A stretch of 64,000 nucleotides of DNA from an uncultured Acetatifactor sp. (GTDB lineage: Bacteria; Bacillota; Clostridia; Lachnospirales; Lachnospiraceae), in assembly GCA_949840885.1 (NCBI GenBank), contig CATKYJ010000019.1:1-64000 (forward strand). The letters run 5' to 3'. Shown piece after piece: positions 9,095-18,268 of the stretch. Under the pieces are notes generated by a model, which ran no database searches, was not told the origin of the DNA, and was given only the letters and a program-made list of their open reading frames with translations. Made by a program: the position numbers and the translations under genes. Numbering within the stretch: the stretch's first letter is position 1; every line of letters starts with the position of its first letter.

Positions 9095-11935
9095 CTATGC
9101 AAACTTCGCCAGCGCCTCGTCCAGCGCCTCCAGCATTCCGGCCTCCAGATGCCCTGCGAACTGCGCTGCCAAATCCCGGATACTGCTGGACCGCATATGC
9201 TCCGGCACCTGCCCGATCTGAGGTATCTTCTCCGTTAAGAAACTTTGAATCGCCGGAACGCCCAAAAGCTCCTTAAGCGGCGTAGCCGTGCTGTAAATCT
9301 TGCGCAGCAGCCCGGTGGTCTGGTAGCTGACACTGTACTGCCCTGCCTTTAAATGGCACACCCCGTCCGCCACATCCGCAAACATGGGATTCGTCTTATC
9401 CCCGTACACGCTCTCCGGCGCATAGGGCAGAACCACATCCGCCTGGCAGCCGAAAGGAACCGTCACCCGCACCTCCAGATGATAATCGTCCACCGCTTTC
9501 CAGGAGGTCTTCCACAGTCCCATGCCCGACCGGTAACATGCCTCCACATGCCCCAGCCTGGAATCCACCACCGGACAAATGCACACATGTCTGAAGCCGA
9601 TGCTGTCTTCCGCCTGCCTGATGCCCGCCACATAAGCGTACATCCACTCCACAATGGAGCCGTAGGAATAATGGTTGAAGCTGTTCATGCCTGTGGAAGA
9701 CACGCTTCCGTCTGCCAGCATGCTGTTCCAGCGCTCCCAAATGGTGGTGGCTCCCAGCTTCACCTCGTAGAGCCAGCCCGGATACTCCTCATTAAACAAC
9801 AGCCCATAGGCCAGCTCGTTCAGACCCGCTTTGGTCAGTTCCTCGCCCAGAATCGGCGTACCCACGAATCCGGTCTGCAGCTTTCCGTTGTTGTCATTAA
9901 ACTTCTTCTCCAGCCGCTTTACCGTCTGCTCCCTGTCCACCGTGAGGCCATGCCGCAGGCTCAGCAAAAGAGCTGTCTGGGTGTCCAGGCAGCACCGCCC
10001 GGAGGGCGCAAAATACTCGTGCCGGATTTCCCCTAAAATCTTGTCCGCCACTGCATTGTAACGGGCTTCCTCTTCGGTCTTCCCAAGCACTGCCGCCGCC
10101 TTTGCCGTCAGCTCCGCGCTGTAGCGCAGATACACCAATGCGATAAACGCGCTCTCCGTAGCGCCCATGACGCCGTCTATGCCCCCGGGGCCGTCCAAGG
10201 CCAGCCAGTCCCCATAGTGGAAATGCTTCCGCCAGCCCTGATCCTGCTGCTCCAGCCCATAGATATGGTCCACCCAGCCTCTCATGCTGTCGAACTGCTC
10301 CTCCAATATGGCCTTATCGCCGTAGAACCGATAAATTACCCAGGGAATCACGCAGGCCGCGTCCCCCCAGGCGCAGGAAATGCCATGATGGCCAAAGGAG
10401 GGGATCACATCCGGCACAGCGCCGTTTCGGTTCTTCTGCTCCGTGGCCATATCGTGGAGATACTTTGCAAAGAAAGCGTAGCTGTCCCTCTGATAACATG
10501 CAGTGGGGGAGAACACCTCCGCATCCCCGGTCCATCCCATGCGCTCGTCGCGCTGAGGGCAGTCCGTGGGCACATCCAGAAAATTGCCTTTCTGGCCCCA
10601 CTCCGTGTTCAGAATCAGCCTATTCACCAGGTCACTTCCGGTCTCAAGCCAGCCGCTTCTGGGCAGGTCGGAATACATGGCCAACCCCGTGAAATCCTCC
10701 GCTTTCAGAGCGGCCACGCCCTCCACTTTGGCATAGCGATAGCCATAGAACGTGAAAAAGGGCTGCAGAACATGCTCTTTGCCGTCCGAAACATAGATGT
10801 ACTCCGCTTTCGCCGTGCGCAGATTGTCCCGGTAGAAGTTGCCCTGCTGCAGCACCTCTCCCACCTGGACATGAATCCTCGTACCTTTCGGCTCGCAGAC
10901 CCGCAGTCTGAAAGACCCTGCGATATTCTGCCCCAAATCCACCACCGTCTCTCCCGCAGGCGTGTGGATCAGCTCCGCCACAGGCAGCTCCTCCAGCACC
11001 TTTACCGGGAGGCTGCGCCTGGCCGTCAATTTCCCCTTAGGCGGCTCTGCCTCACAGGCCGCTGCCGGCGCCACAGGCATCAAGGTATCGTCCATGTGCT
11101 CGCCGTCATAAATATTGGAGAAACAGAGATTGCTGTAGGTCACCTGCCAGCTCTCGTCCGTACCGATGACCTCTTCGGTGCCGTCCTCATAGGCCAGGTG
11201 CAGCTCCGCAATCAGTTTCCGCCCCTTTCCGTAATAAGGCCTCCCATCCGGATCATTGAAGCCGAAGCGCCCGAAATACCAGCCATTGCCCAGCAATACG
11301 CACAGATCGCCCTCTTTCTGAAGCTGCTTTGTCACATCGAAAGTCTGGTACTGCACCCATTCATTGTAATTGTTGCAGTAGGGGGCCAGCAGCTCGTCCC
11401 CAATCTTCGCCTCTGCCCGCAGCATTTCTATGGAATCCGCCTGCGCGGCTCCGGCTCCCGGCATATAATAGGCCTCGTAAAGGCCCAGGCCGCAGATATA
11501 GAGCCTTGCGCTCTTCACGGGCTTTGCGGGGGCGATGTGCTTCGAATACATGGGGTGACGCTTCTCGCTGTCCCCGATCCACTTCCCGCTCCAGCTCTCC
11601 GCTTCCTTTCCGGTCTCGAACCAGTTTACGTCGCTTACCGCCTCCTCCCCGGCATCCGTGCACACGGTCACGGTCCAGGTGTAGCGGGTCCGGGGGGCAA
11701 GCTCCATGTCCACGGGAACCGCCAGATTGTCCAGGTCGGCAAAGCCTGTGTCCGCCACTGTCCCGCCGTCACGGCATACCACCAGACGTGCTTTGGTCTG
11801 GGCCTTTCCTTTCGCCTCCTCCACCTGCCAGGAGAAGACCGGCTTTTCCATCCAGTACCCCAGAGGGTTGGTCAGATGGTTGACCTTACAGTTCGTGATT
11901 TTCATTCCTTTTCCTCCTTTCAAGGATGCCATCAC
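9095..11935 (-). CDS. Alpha-L-rhamnosidase (GH78-like); start likely at the downstream Met (MKITNCKVNHLTNPLGYWMEKPVFSW) after an RBS
   Basis: 'DVPTDCPQRDERMGWTGDAEVFSPTACY', 'WGDAACVIPWVIYRFYGD', 'NHYSYGSIVEWMY' typical of GH78. Confidence 0.92.
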   Translation of the reverse strand: MMASLKGGKGMKITNCKVNHLTNPLGYWMEKPVFSWQVEEAKGKAQTKARLVVCRDGGTVADTGFADLDNLAVPVDMELAPRTRYTWTVTVCTDAGEEAVSDVNWFETGKEAESWSGKWIGDSEKRHPMYSKHIAPAKPVKSARLYICGLGLYEAYYMPGAGAAQADSIEMLRAEAKIGDELLAPYCNNYNEWVQYQTFDVTKQLQKEGDLCVLLGNGWYFGRFGFNDPDGRPYYGKGRKLIAELHLAYEDGTEEVIGTDESWQVTYSNLCFSNIYDGEHMDDTLMPVAPAAACEAEPPKGKLTARRSLPVKVLEELPVAELIHTPAGETVVDLGQNIAGSFRLRVCEPKGTRIHVQVGEVLQQGNFYRDNLRTAKAEYIYVSDGKEHVLQPFFTFYGYRYAKVEGVAALKAEDFTGLAMYSDLPRSGWLETGSDLVNRLILNTEWGQKGNFLDVPTDCPQRDERMGWTGDAEVFSPTACYQRDSYAFFAKYLHDMATEQKNRNGAVPDVIPSFGHHGISCAWGDAACVIPWVIYRFYGDKAILEEQFDSMRGWVDHIYGLEQQDQGWRKHFHYGDWLALDGPGGIDGVMGATESAFIALVYLRYSAELTAKAAAVLGKTEEEARYNAVADKILGEIRHEYFAPSGRCCLDTQTALLLSLRHGLTVDREQTVKRLEKKFNDNNGKLQTGFVGTPILGEELTKAGLNELAYGLLFNEEYPGWLYEVKLGATTIWERWNSMLADGSVSSTGMNSFNHYSYGSIVEWMYAYVAGIRQAEDSIGFRHVCICPVVDSRLGHVEACYRSGMGLWKTSWKAVDDYHLEVRVTVPFGCQADVVLPYAPESVYGDKTNPMFADVADGVCHLKAGQYSVSYQTTGLLRKIYSTATPLKELLGVPAIQSFLTEKIPQIGQVPEHMRSSSIRDLAAQFAGHLEAGMLEALDEALAKFA

Positions 11936-12009
11936 GCTTTAGATAGATCCTATTCCTCATCATAGCAGAAAAGCCGCAAATATAATAGATAGAAAATAAG
12001 AAAAATTTA

Positions 12010-12984
12010 CTAAAGTTTTGCTGCGCGCCCTATATCCCGCTCCAGGATCTCATTGATCAGCGCCTCCACTTCCTTATAGGGCATCTTCTCCAACAGAAAG
12101 CTTTGTTTTCCGCCCGCTTCCTCTTTCCAGGAGCTCCTCCCCTCATCGTCCACGCAGATCTTTCCATGGGGATATAAATGCCAATACCCGGCATCCGGGC
12201 GGATAGCATAAAGCATGGTGGCGCCGTCCCAGCTTTCCCTTCCCACAGCGCCGCCTCCGTCTTTCCTGCTCCAGCTCTCGTAGCAGAGCCTCACCGGATT
12301 GTCTTTTGCTCCCCTTTGCTGGAGGCCGCCGCAGGTAATCATCTTCAGCCCGATCTCATAGCTGCAGAATATCAGTTCGGCGGGCCAGCTGTCACAGACC
12401 GTCTGAGCTGCGGGAATATCACATTTTACATTCCATTCCGCCTCCACCACATAGCCGTCCCCCAGCACTACCGGCTCCGGCCAGGCCTCTTTGAAGCGGC
12501 CCGCCATGCACACCGCCCGCTCCACTTTCTGCCCCACCAGCTCTGCGCCGGAGAGAGGACTGTGCTCGTCCGGCCCGCTCTCTAAAAGCCTCTCAAGGCT
12601 GGCCAGGGAGCCTGTGGCCACAAGGGTGGCTTTCCCCTCTGTCCGAGCCAGGGTTCGCCGCATCAGTGCTACCGTATTTTCGTAGGGCTCCCCTCTCCTG
12701 TAACGAGTATCGCACGCGAGCGCTACATCCGAAGCATAGACATCATGCCATTCGCTAGGCCTGATGCCGTCCCCTTCCCTGAATGTCCCCACCGGAACCT
12801 CCGGATGTCCATAGTAGTTTAAAATGGCTTCCACGCAGCCTGCTGCCGCTTCGCTCATGGTGCAGTGGGTCACCGCGAGCAGCCGGCACTCCCCGGCGTC
12901 CATCAATTCCAGCGCCAGGGCCAAGGCCGCCGCATCATCGCAGTCACAGCCGATATCCGTGTCAAATATGATGTTTGTCTTCAT
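12010..12984 (-). CDS. Inosine-uridine-preferring nucleoside hydrolase-like protein
   Basis: N-terminal 'MKTNIIFDTDIGCDCDDAAALALALEL' metal-binding Asp cluster of the IUNH superfamily. Confidence 0.85.
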   Translation of the reverse strand: MKTNIIFDTDIGCDCDDAAALALALELMDAGECRLLAVTHCTMSEAAAGCVEAILNYYGHPEVPVGTFREGDGIRPSEWHDVYASDVALACDTRYRRGEPYENTVALMRRTLARTEGKATLVATGSLASLERLLESGPDEHSPLSGAELVGQKVERAVCMAGRFKEAWPEPVVLGDGYVVEAEWNVKCDIPAAQTVCDSWPAELIFCSYEIGLKMITCGGLQQRGAKDNPVRLCYESWSRKDGGGAVGRESWDGATMLYAIRPDAGYWHLYPHGKICVDDEGRSSWKEEAGGKQSFLLEKMPYKEVEALINEILERDIGRAAKL

Positions 12985-13013
12985 CCGAAACTCCTCTCTG
13001 TTTTATACTGTGT

Positions 13014-13103
13014 ACACCAGTAAACTTGCTGCAAATCCCGACGGCAGATCGCCGGCAAGACGCACGTTTTCCTACCGTAAATCCCGGCGGCCCGCAGCAT
13101 AAA
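13014..13103. repeat. Dispersed imperfect-palindromic repeat, family B copy 1
   Basis: acaccagtaaacttgctgcaaatcccgacggcagatcgccggc...gtaaatcccggcggcccgcagca; matches 33085-33178. Confidence 0.8.
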
Positions 13104-13163
13104 CATATATTCGTGTTTTTATCCCTCTCACTACCCCAATACAATGCATGACCTGCACCAGGC

Positions 13164-14054
13164 TCAGCCTTTAAGCCCTGATGTCACAATTCCCTGCACC
13201 AGATATTTCTGGAAGAAAAAGAAGAGAATGATCACCGGCAGCGTAAACAGGACGCAGGCCGCCATCAGCACCGGCTCCAGTATGATCTCCGGCTTGTCGG
13301 GCAGAAAATAGATATTTCCGAACATAGCCGTCGCCAGCGGGAACTTGTCCCCGGTCAGAAACATCTGCGGCCCCATATAGTCGTTCCATGCCGCCACAAA
13401 AGCGTTGAAGAACAGCAGCGCGTACAGAGGCTTGGACAGCGGTATCACGATCTGTGCGATCATGCGCAGGAAGCCGCACCCGTCCACCTTGGCCGCATCG
13501 TCCAGTTCCCGCGGGAAAGAGGACATAAACTGCTTTACCAGAAAAATGTTGTAAGCGCTCCCGCCCAGCGCGTTTAAGATAAAAATCCAATAGGTGTCCA
13601 TGAGTCCCAGTGTATTGTACCATACAAACTGCGGAATCTGAATCGCAATATAGGGAATCATGAGCTGCAGCAGGACCAATTTGAACAGCACCTCTTTCCC
13701 CGGAGCCCGAAGCCTTGCAAAGGCATATCCCATCAGAAAGTCCATCACCAGACTGCCGAATACCGAGATCGCCACAAGCTTCATGGTGTTCAGCAGATAC
13801 TTGAAAAACGGGATCATAGCCACTGCAAAGTAGTAATTTTCCACATGCCATTCCGTGAAGAAGATAACCGGCTTCTTGTTGATATAGGGGCGCAGGGAGT
13901 TGGCGGCCAAAAAGATCAACGGATAGAGAAACACAACACTGAGGGCCACAAGGAACGCATACGCCAGGTATTTCTGGATTTCTTTTTTTCTGTTCATGCC
14001 ATGCGCCTCCTTAATCCGAGTAGAATACCCAGTATTTCTGTGTCTTTGTGACAA
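13164..14054 (-). CDS. Carbohydrate ABC transporter permease (MalG-like); likely start at Met 20 (MNRKKEIQKYLAYAF)
   Basis: 6-TM permease with 'ELDDAAKVDGCGFLRMIAQIVIPLSKP' EAA loop. Confidence 0.92.
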   Translation of the reverse strand: MSQRHRNTGYSTRIKEAHGMNRKKEIQKYLAYAFLVALSVVFLYPLIFLAANSLRPYINKKPVIFFTEWHVENYYFAVAMIPFFKYLLNTMKLVAISVFGSLVMDFLMGYAFARLRAPGKEVLFKLVLLQLMIPYIAIQIPQFVWYNTLGLMDTYWIFILNALGGSAYNIFLVKQFMSSFPRELDDAAKVDGCGFLRMIAQIVIPLSKPLYALLFFNAFVAAWNDYMGPQMFLTGDKFPLATAMFGNIYFLPDKPEIILEPVLMAACVLFTLPVIILFFFFQKYLVQGIVTSGLKG

Positions 14055-14925
14055 TGACCGTCAGGATATTGATGATGAACACCAGCACCCACATCATGGC
14101 CAGCCCATAGCCAAAGCGGGAATAGCCCAGTATCTGCTGGTAGGCGTGGACCATATAGGTATAGGTGGGCTTCAGCGGAAGATTCAGGACCCCGTTGGAT
14201 CCAGGCGCCAGCAGAACCGGCTGGGCATAGAGTTGGAAGCCGCCGATGATCCCCATGACCAGATTGAAGAACAGGATCGGGGAGATCATGGGCAGGGTGA
14301 TCTTGGTAAATTTCTTCCATCCCCCAGCTCCGTCCAGGGCGGCCGCCTCATAGAGCTCATTCGGGATTCCCTGCAAAGCAGCCAGGTTCAGAAGCAGCCC
14401 TCCTGTGGAGCCCCAAGTCATCATAATCACCAAAGCGGCCAGGATATGGTCATACCCCAGCCAGTTCACTGGATTGATCCCGAAAATCCCCAGGAACTTG
14501 TTGAGCAGTCCCTCGTTTGCATTGAATATGATCCTCCACATCAGGCCTGCAGCCACCGTGGGGATGATGGAGGGCATATAGATAATGGTCCTGAAAACCC
14601 CCAGTCCTTTCCTTGCCTTGTTCAAAAGCAGAGCGCAGCCCAGCCCCACGATCAGCCCCAGCGGCACGGTGATGCATCCGATCAGAAAAGTTCTCCCCAG
14701 GGAACTCATTGCCTGAGCGTCCGTAAACACACGCTGATAATTGTTTACCCCAACGAACTCCACCCTGTCATAATTATACCCGGTATAATTTGTCAGACTC
14801 AAATACAACCCGTTTACGAACGGAACCAGCTTCGTTGCGATAAACAATATCACAAACGGAGCTACCAGTACATAGAAAAGTGCAATCTCCCTTCGCTTCG
14901 CATTCCAGAATCTCTTTTCTGCCAC
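14011..14925 (-). CDS. Sugar ABC transporter permease (MalF/UgpA-like)
   Basis: 'ELYEAAALDGAGGWKKFTKITLPMISP' EAA loop; AAGGAGG RBS before a GTG start (VAEKRFWNAKRREIALF); ORF track start 15117 is over-extended. Confidence 0.9.
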   Translation of the reverse strand: MAEKRFWNAKRREIALFYVLVAPFVILFIATKLVPFVNGLYLSLTNYTGYNYDRVEFVGVNNYQRVFTDAQAMSSLGRTFLIGCITVPLGLIVGLGCALLLNKARKGLGVFRTIIYMPSIIPTVAAGLMWRIIFNANEGLLNKFLGIFGINPVNWLGYDHILAALVIMMTWGSTGGLLLNLAALQGIPNELYEAAALDGAGGWKKFTKITLPMISPILFFNLVMGIIGGFQLYAQPVLLAPGSNGVLNLPLKPTYTYMVHAYQQILGYSRFGYGLAMMWVLVFIINILTVIVTKTQKYWVFYSD

Positions 14926-14954
14926 CGCCGGAACCTCCTTATCTTCTATGATAG

Positions 14955-15073
14955 CCCTGCACCCATGCCATTCCATGGGCGCAGGGCGCAGCATTATGTC
15001 AAGAACAATCGGTGCAAGACCGGAAGAATGCCCGCACTTTGGGCATTCTTCTGTGTGCAACTTTGCACACTTA
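14955..15073 (-). repeat. Three successive hairpins between the solute-binding-protein gene and the permease gene; includes family D repeat
   Basis: GTGTGCAA/TTGCACAC (15053-15070), AAGAATGCCC/GGGCATTCTT (15024-15050), CCCTGCACCCATG/CATGGGCGCAGGG (14955-14986). Confidence 0.85.
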
Positions 15074-16528
15074 GTCCACGCCGCAGATTTCCTTGCCCTC
15101 TGCCAATAAGGTCTCAAATTGCTCCTGCATGGCTACAATGGCATCGTCCATGGTCATCCGCTCGTACAGCACTTCATAGAAGAACTGTTGGAAAGTAGAT
15201 TCCATTCCCTGTGCGGTTATATAAGGGTTGGTTTTCAGCGTAATCATATTTTTCATGCCGAATTCATTGGCGTCATAGGTCTGCTTCTGGAATTGTGTCT
15301 CCTGGGGCAGAAGCTCTACCAGATCGCTCTGGGCGGGATTTCCAAAGCCCTGAATCGCTCTCTTCTTTGCCCACTCCCCTCCATTGTACAGTTCAATGAA
15401 CTTAAATGCCGCCTCCTTGTTCTTGCTGCCTCTCCAGATGGAAGCGCCCACGCCTGCCATACATGCGTTTGCACCCTTGGAGGTGTCCAGGCTGGGAGCC
15501 TGAATCAGCATAAAGTCGTCCATACGGTCTTTTGCATTTTCGTTAAAGGCCAGAGTTCCGTTTCCGAACCAATAGCCGCAGCAGAGCATGCCTACCTTGT
15601 CCAGCGCAAAGGAATCGCCGCCCCAGTCTCCGGGGGTGCTCATATCGCTGATGGCCGCCCCGGATTTGTACATGTCCGCCCAGTAGTCAAAGGCCGCCCG
15701 GATTTCCGGCGTATCGATGTAGACCTCTGAAAGATCGTCTGAGAACATGGATTTTCCAACAGAACATACCATGCCAGTGATGAGCTGGTATAGATTGTTG
15801 GTAGTGCCCATGCCCCAGCGGGTCTGCTCTCCGCTTTCGTCAAATTCCACGCATGCTTTCGCCCATTCCCTGATTTCGTCCCAGGTATAGATCTTTGTGG
15901 GATCCGGGATCTCCAGGCCTGCGTCCGCAAACACCTTTTTATTCACCCAGATCTGGTTGTCCAGGCTCCAGTCCTTCACAATGCCGTAGATAGGTCCTGC
16001 CCCTACCTCTTTCCCGTCAAAGCGGTACAGATTCTCCACATCTGTAAAGTTTGCCTCATCAAACACATCGCTGGCGGCAATGTAATCGTCCAGAGGCTCA
16101 TACAAACCCCTCGCCGCATACATGGCGCCATGGCTGAACGCAGACAGGCACCATATGTCCGCCGCTGTCCCTGTGGCGACCATGCTCATCATCTTGATCT
16201 CGTCCGCAGAGACGATTTCATAAGTCAGGCCCTCTCCGTTCTCCGCCACATATTTCTCAAATTCCGCATTGTTCAGCAGATCCGTAGCGCCCCATACCCG
16301 AACCGTTACACCGTCAAACCGCTGGCTCTCTACCCCCTGGCTTTCCGGAGCCTGTTCCTGGCTCTCGCTGGACGGCTCTGCGGATTCGCTCTGGGAAGAT
16401 TCCGTCTTCCGGGATTCGGATTCCGAAGACTCCTCTCCCGGCAGTGCGGGAGCGGCACATCCGCTGGCCCCCAAAAGCATTCCCGCCGTCAATAGGATAC
16501 TCAAAGTTTTTCTAAATGTGTTCTTCAT
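15071..16528 (-). CDS. Extracellular solute-binding lipoprotein (sugar ABC transporter)
   Basis: Lipobox-like 'LTAGMLLGASGCAAP', Ser/Glu linker, then family-1 SBP features; followed by two permeases. Confidence 0.92.
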   Translation of the reverse strand: MKNTFRKTLSILLTAGMLLGASGCAAPALPGEESSESESRKTESSQSESAEPSSESQEQAPESQGVESQRFDGVTVRVWGATDLLNNAEFEKYVAENGEGLTYEIVSADEIKMMSMVATGTAADIWCLSAFSHGAMYAARGLYEPLDDYIAASDVFDEANFTDVENLYRFDGKEVGAGPIYGIVKDWSLDNQIWVNKKVFADAGLEIPDPTKIYTWDEIREWAKACVEFDESGEQTRWGMGTTNNLYQLITGMVCSVGKSMFSDDLSEVYIDTPEIRAAFDYWADMYKSGAAISDMSTPGDWGGDSFALDKVGMLCCGYWFGNGTLAFNENAKDRMDDFMLIQAPSLDTSKGANACMAGVGASIWRGSKNKEAAFKFIELYNGGEWAKKRAIQGFGNPAQSDLVELLPQETQFQKQTYDANEFGMKNMITLKTNPYITAQGMESTFQQFFYEVLYERMTMDDAIVAMQEQFETLLAEGKEICGVD

Positions 16529-16610
16529 ATTAATACCTGTTCTCCTTTCTTTGCCTGCTGTTCAAACCCCTTTTACTGTTCTTCAGTTCCTTTTCCTTGG
16601 CCCGTTTCCC

Positions 16611-17978
16611 TTACATGCAGCTCTTTTCCCTTACATGCAGCATTCCTACAGGATAGAAACCGTCTTCGCTTCTGCCCTCAAGGGGCAGGCGGATGTGTTC
16701 CTTGCCGTATCCGCAGACTGCAAACTCCACCGGATACGCTTTTGGTTCCAGCCCTTCCGGCACCTTTACGGGCGTGCGGTATGTCCTGGGCTGGTCTTCG
16801 GACAGTTCCCCGGGGACAAACCCCCTCTCCTCTGTAACCTGTCCCGCTATGCGGATTTTTAAGGATCCCTCCGAGCAGAATCTCCCGGCTCCCCGGTTGA
16901 CCCAGCTGTGGACAATGGTGATCCAGCCCTCGCCGCCGGCCTCCGGGATCTCCACTGCAAAGGGAAGCAGCCTGTATCCCATTCTTTTGAGCCCGTGTTC
17001 GATCAGATCCGGTCTCTGCTCATAAAACTGCACACTGTCCCACATCAGCATCATATAATTGGGGTGCAGAAGCAGCGCCTCTTCCACTGTGTCCTCCACA
17101 AAGTATCCCCTGCTGCCCTCCGGCGAGTTTTTGATCAGATAGCCGTTAAAGAACTCCGCGATCATGGGAAGCTTTTTCCCTGACTCATAGAAATCCCGCA
17201 TCAGCTTCGCGTCCCAGATTTTCACCGCACCGCCTATTCCGTCCCTGCGCAGGGATATTCCAGGCTTTTTCAGCGCATAGTCAAAGCCAGACCAGTAGAG
17301 ATACTCCTCGTAGCTCTCAGGCGCATGCAGCGGCGGGTTGCGGTCTTTCATCCACTCATAGGAGCAGGAAAGGATCAGGGTCTTTTTTCCGGAAAAAGCG
17401 CATTCCCAGGCATCGATCAGGCTGCGCAGCGCAGCCGCATGCTGGGCGTATGTGGGGTGCTGATAGCCGCTGTGCCACTCCCCCCAGGCTCCGTATCCCC
17501 TTAAATCCACTGTCTCCAGCGCCGGCTCATCCCCGTAGCGGTCCGCCAGGGCGCATAGAAATCTGCGGAGCGCTTTCTGGTAATCCGGGTTCAGGTAATC
17601 CGGATACCTGGTGCTGTAACCATCCTCATGCACTGCCTGGTAAGCCACGCCGTATTTTTCATACAGCCAGTCCGGCGCCCCCTGTCCCTGCCCGTCATAG
17701 AGCATGGGATCCGTGGAAATGCGGAACTGCAGCTTCTTTCCGCGGCTCTTCCATTTCTCTATGGAAGCGTCCAGATCCTCGAAAGAAAATTCCTTTTCCT
17801 CTCTCTGCAGATGGGCCCACCAGGACAGCAGGGCCACATTGTCCAGATTTTCATAATGGTCCGGCTCGTTGGCATCCTTTTTCCCTTTCCGGATGTCATG
17901 ATGGATGACCCATCCCATACCCGGATTGGAAAAGCATTGCCCATTGTCTTCATGATAATATTTTGCCAATTTTTTCAC
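16611..17978 (-). CDS. DUF4832-like / glycoside-hydrolase-like protein (GTG or TTG start)
   Basis: 'CFSNPGMGWVIHHD' N-terminus, 'VDLRGYGAWGEWHSGY' TIM-barrel-like motif, beta-sandwich-like C-terminus; inside the sugar operon. Confidence 0.6.
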   Translation of the reverse strand: MKKLAKYYHEDNGQCFSNPGMGWVIHHDIRKGKKDANEPDHYENLDNVALLSWWAHLQREEKEFSFEDLDASIEKWKSRGKKLQFRISTDPMLYDGQGQGAPDWLYEKYGVAYQAVHEDGYSTRYPDYLNPDYQKALRRFLCALADRYGDEPALETVDLRGYGAWGEWHSGYQHPTYAQHAAALRSLIDAWECAFSGKKTLILSCSYEWMKDRNPPLHAPESYEEYLYWSGFDYALKKPGISLRRDGIGGAVKIWDAKLMRDFYESGKKLPMIAEFFNGYLIKNSPEGSRGYFVEDTVEEALLLHPNYMMLMWDSVQFYEQRPDLIEHGLKRMGYRLLPFAVEIPEAGGEGWITIVHSWVNRGAGRFCSEGSLKIRIAGQVTEERGFVPGELSEDQPRTYRTPVKVPEGLEPKAYPVEFAVCGYGKEHIRLPLEGRSEDGFYPVGMLHVREKSCM

Positions 17979-17982
17979 CTCC

Positions 17983-18268
17983 TATTAAAATCGCTGCGCG
18001 ATGGCTCTAAAGGGTAAAGTCCCTTCGGCGCACTTCCTTGAGAGGAAATTTCATTCGACAGGGCTCTCATGATATTTCCTCTCCTGCGCTTTCGCGACTT
18101 TACTATTAAAATCGCTGCGCGATGGCTCTGAAGAGTAAAGTCTCTTCGGCGCACTTCCTTGAGAGGAAATTTCATTCGACAGGGCTCTCATGATATTTCC
18201 TCTCCTGCGCCTTCGCGACTTTACTATTAATATCGCTGCGCCATGGCTCTAAAGGGTAAAGTCCCTTC
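17983..18268 (-). repeat. Tandem 121-bp repeat, family A: two full copies (17983-18103, 18104-18224) plus a 44-bp partial copy (18225-18268)
   Basis: Copies read directly with few mismatches; nested inverted repeats GTAAAGTC/GACTTTAC and GAGAGGAAAT/ATTTCCTCTC in each full copy. Confidence 0.95.

Noticed and set aside
17975-18175. 66-aa ORF covering the 121-bp repeats as a conventional gene
   Set aside because: The ORF joins two repeat copies in different frames; better described as a repeat with coding potential than as a normal CDS.
17983-18268. CRISPR array interpretation of the regular repeats
   Set aside because: Whole 121-bp unit is conserved with no variable spacers and no cas genes nearby.
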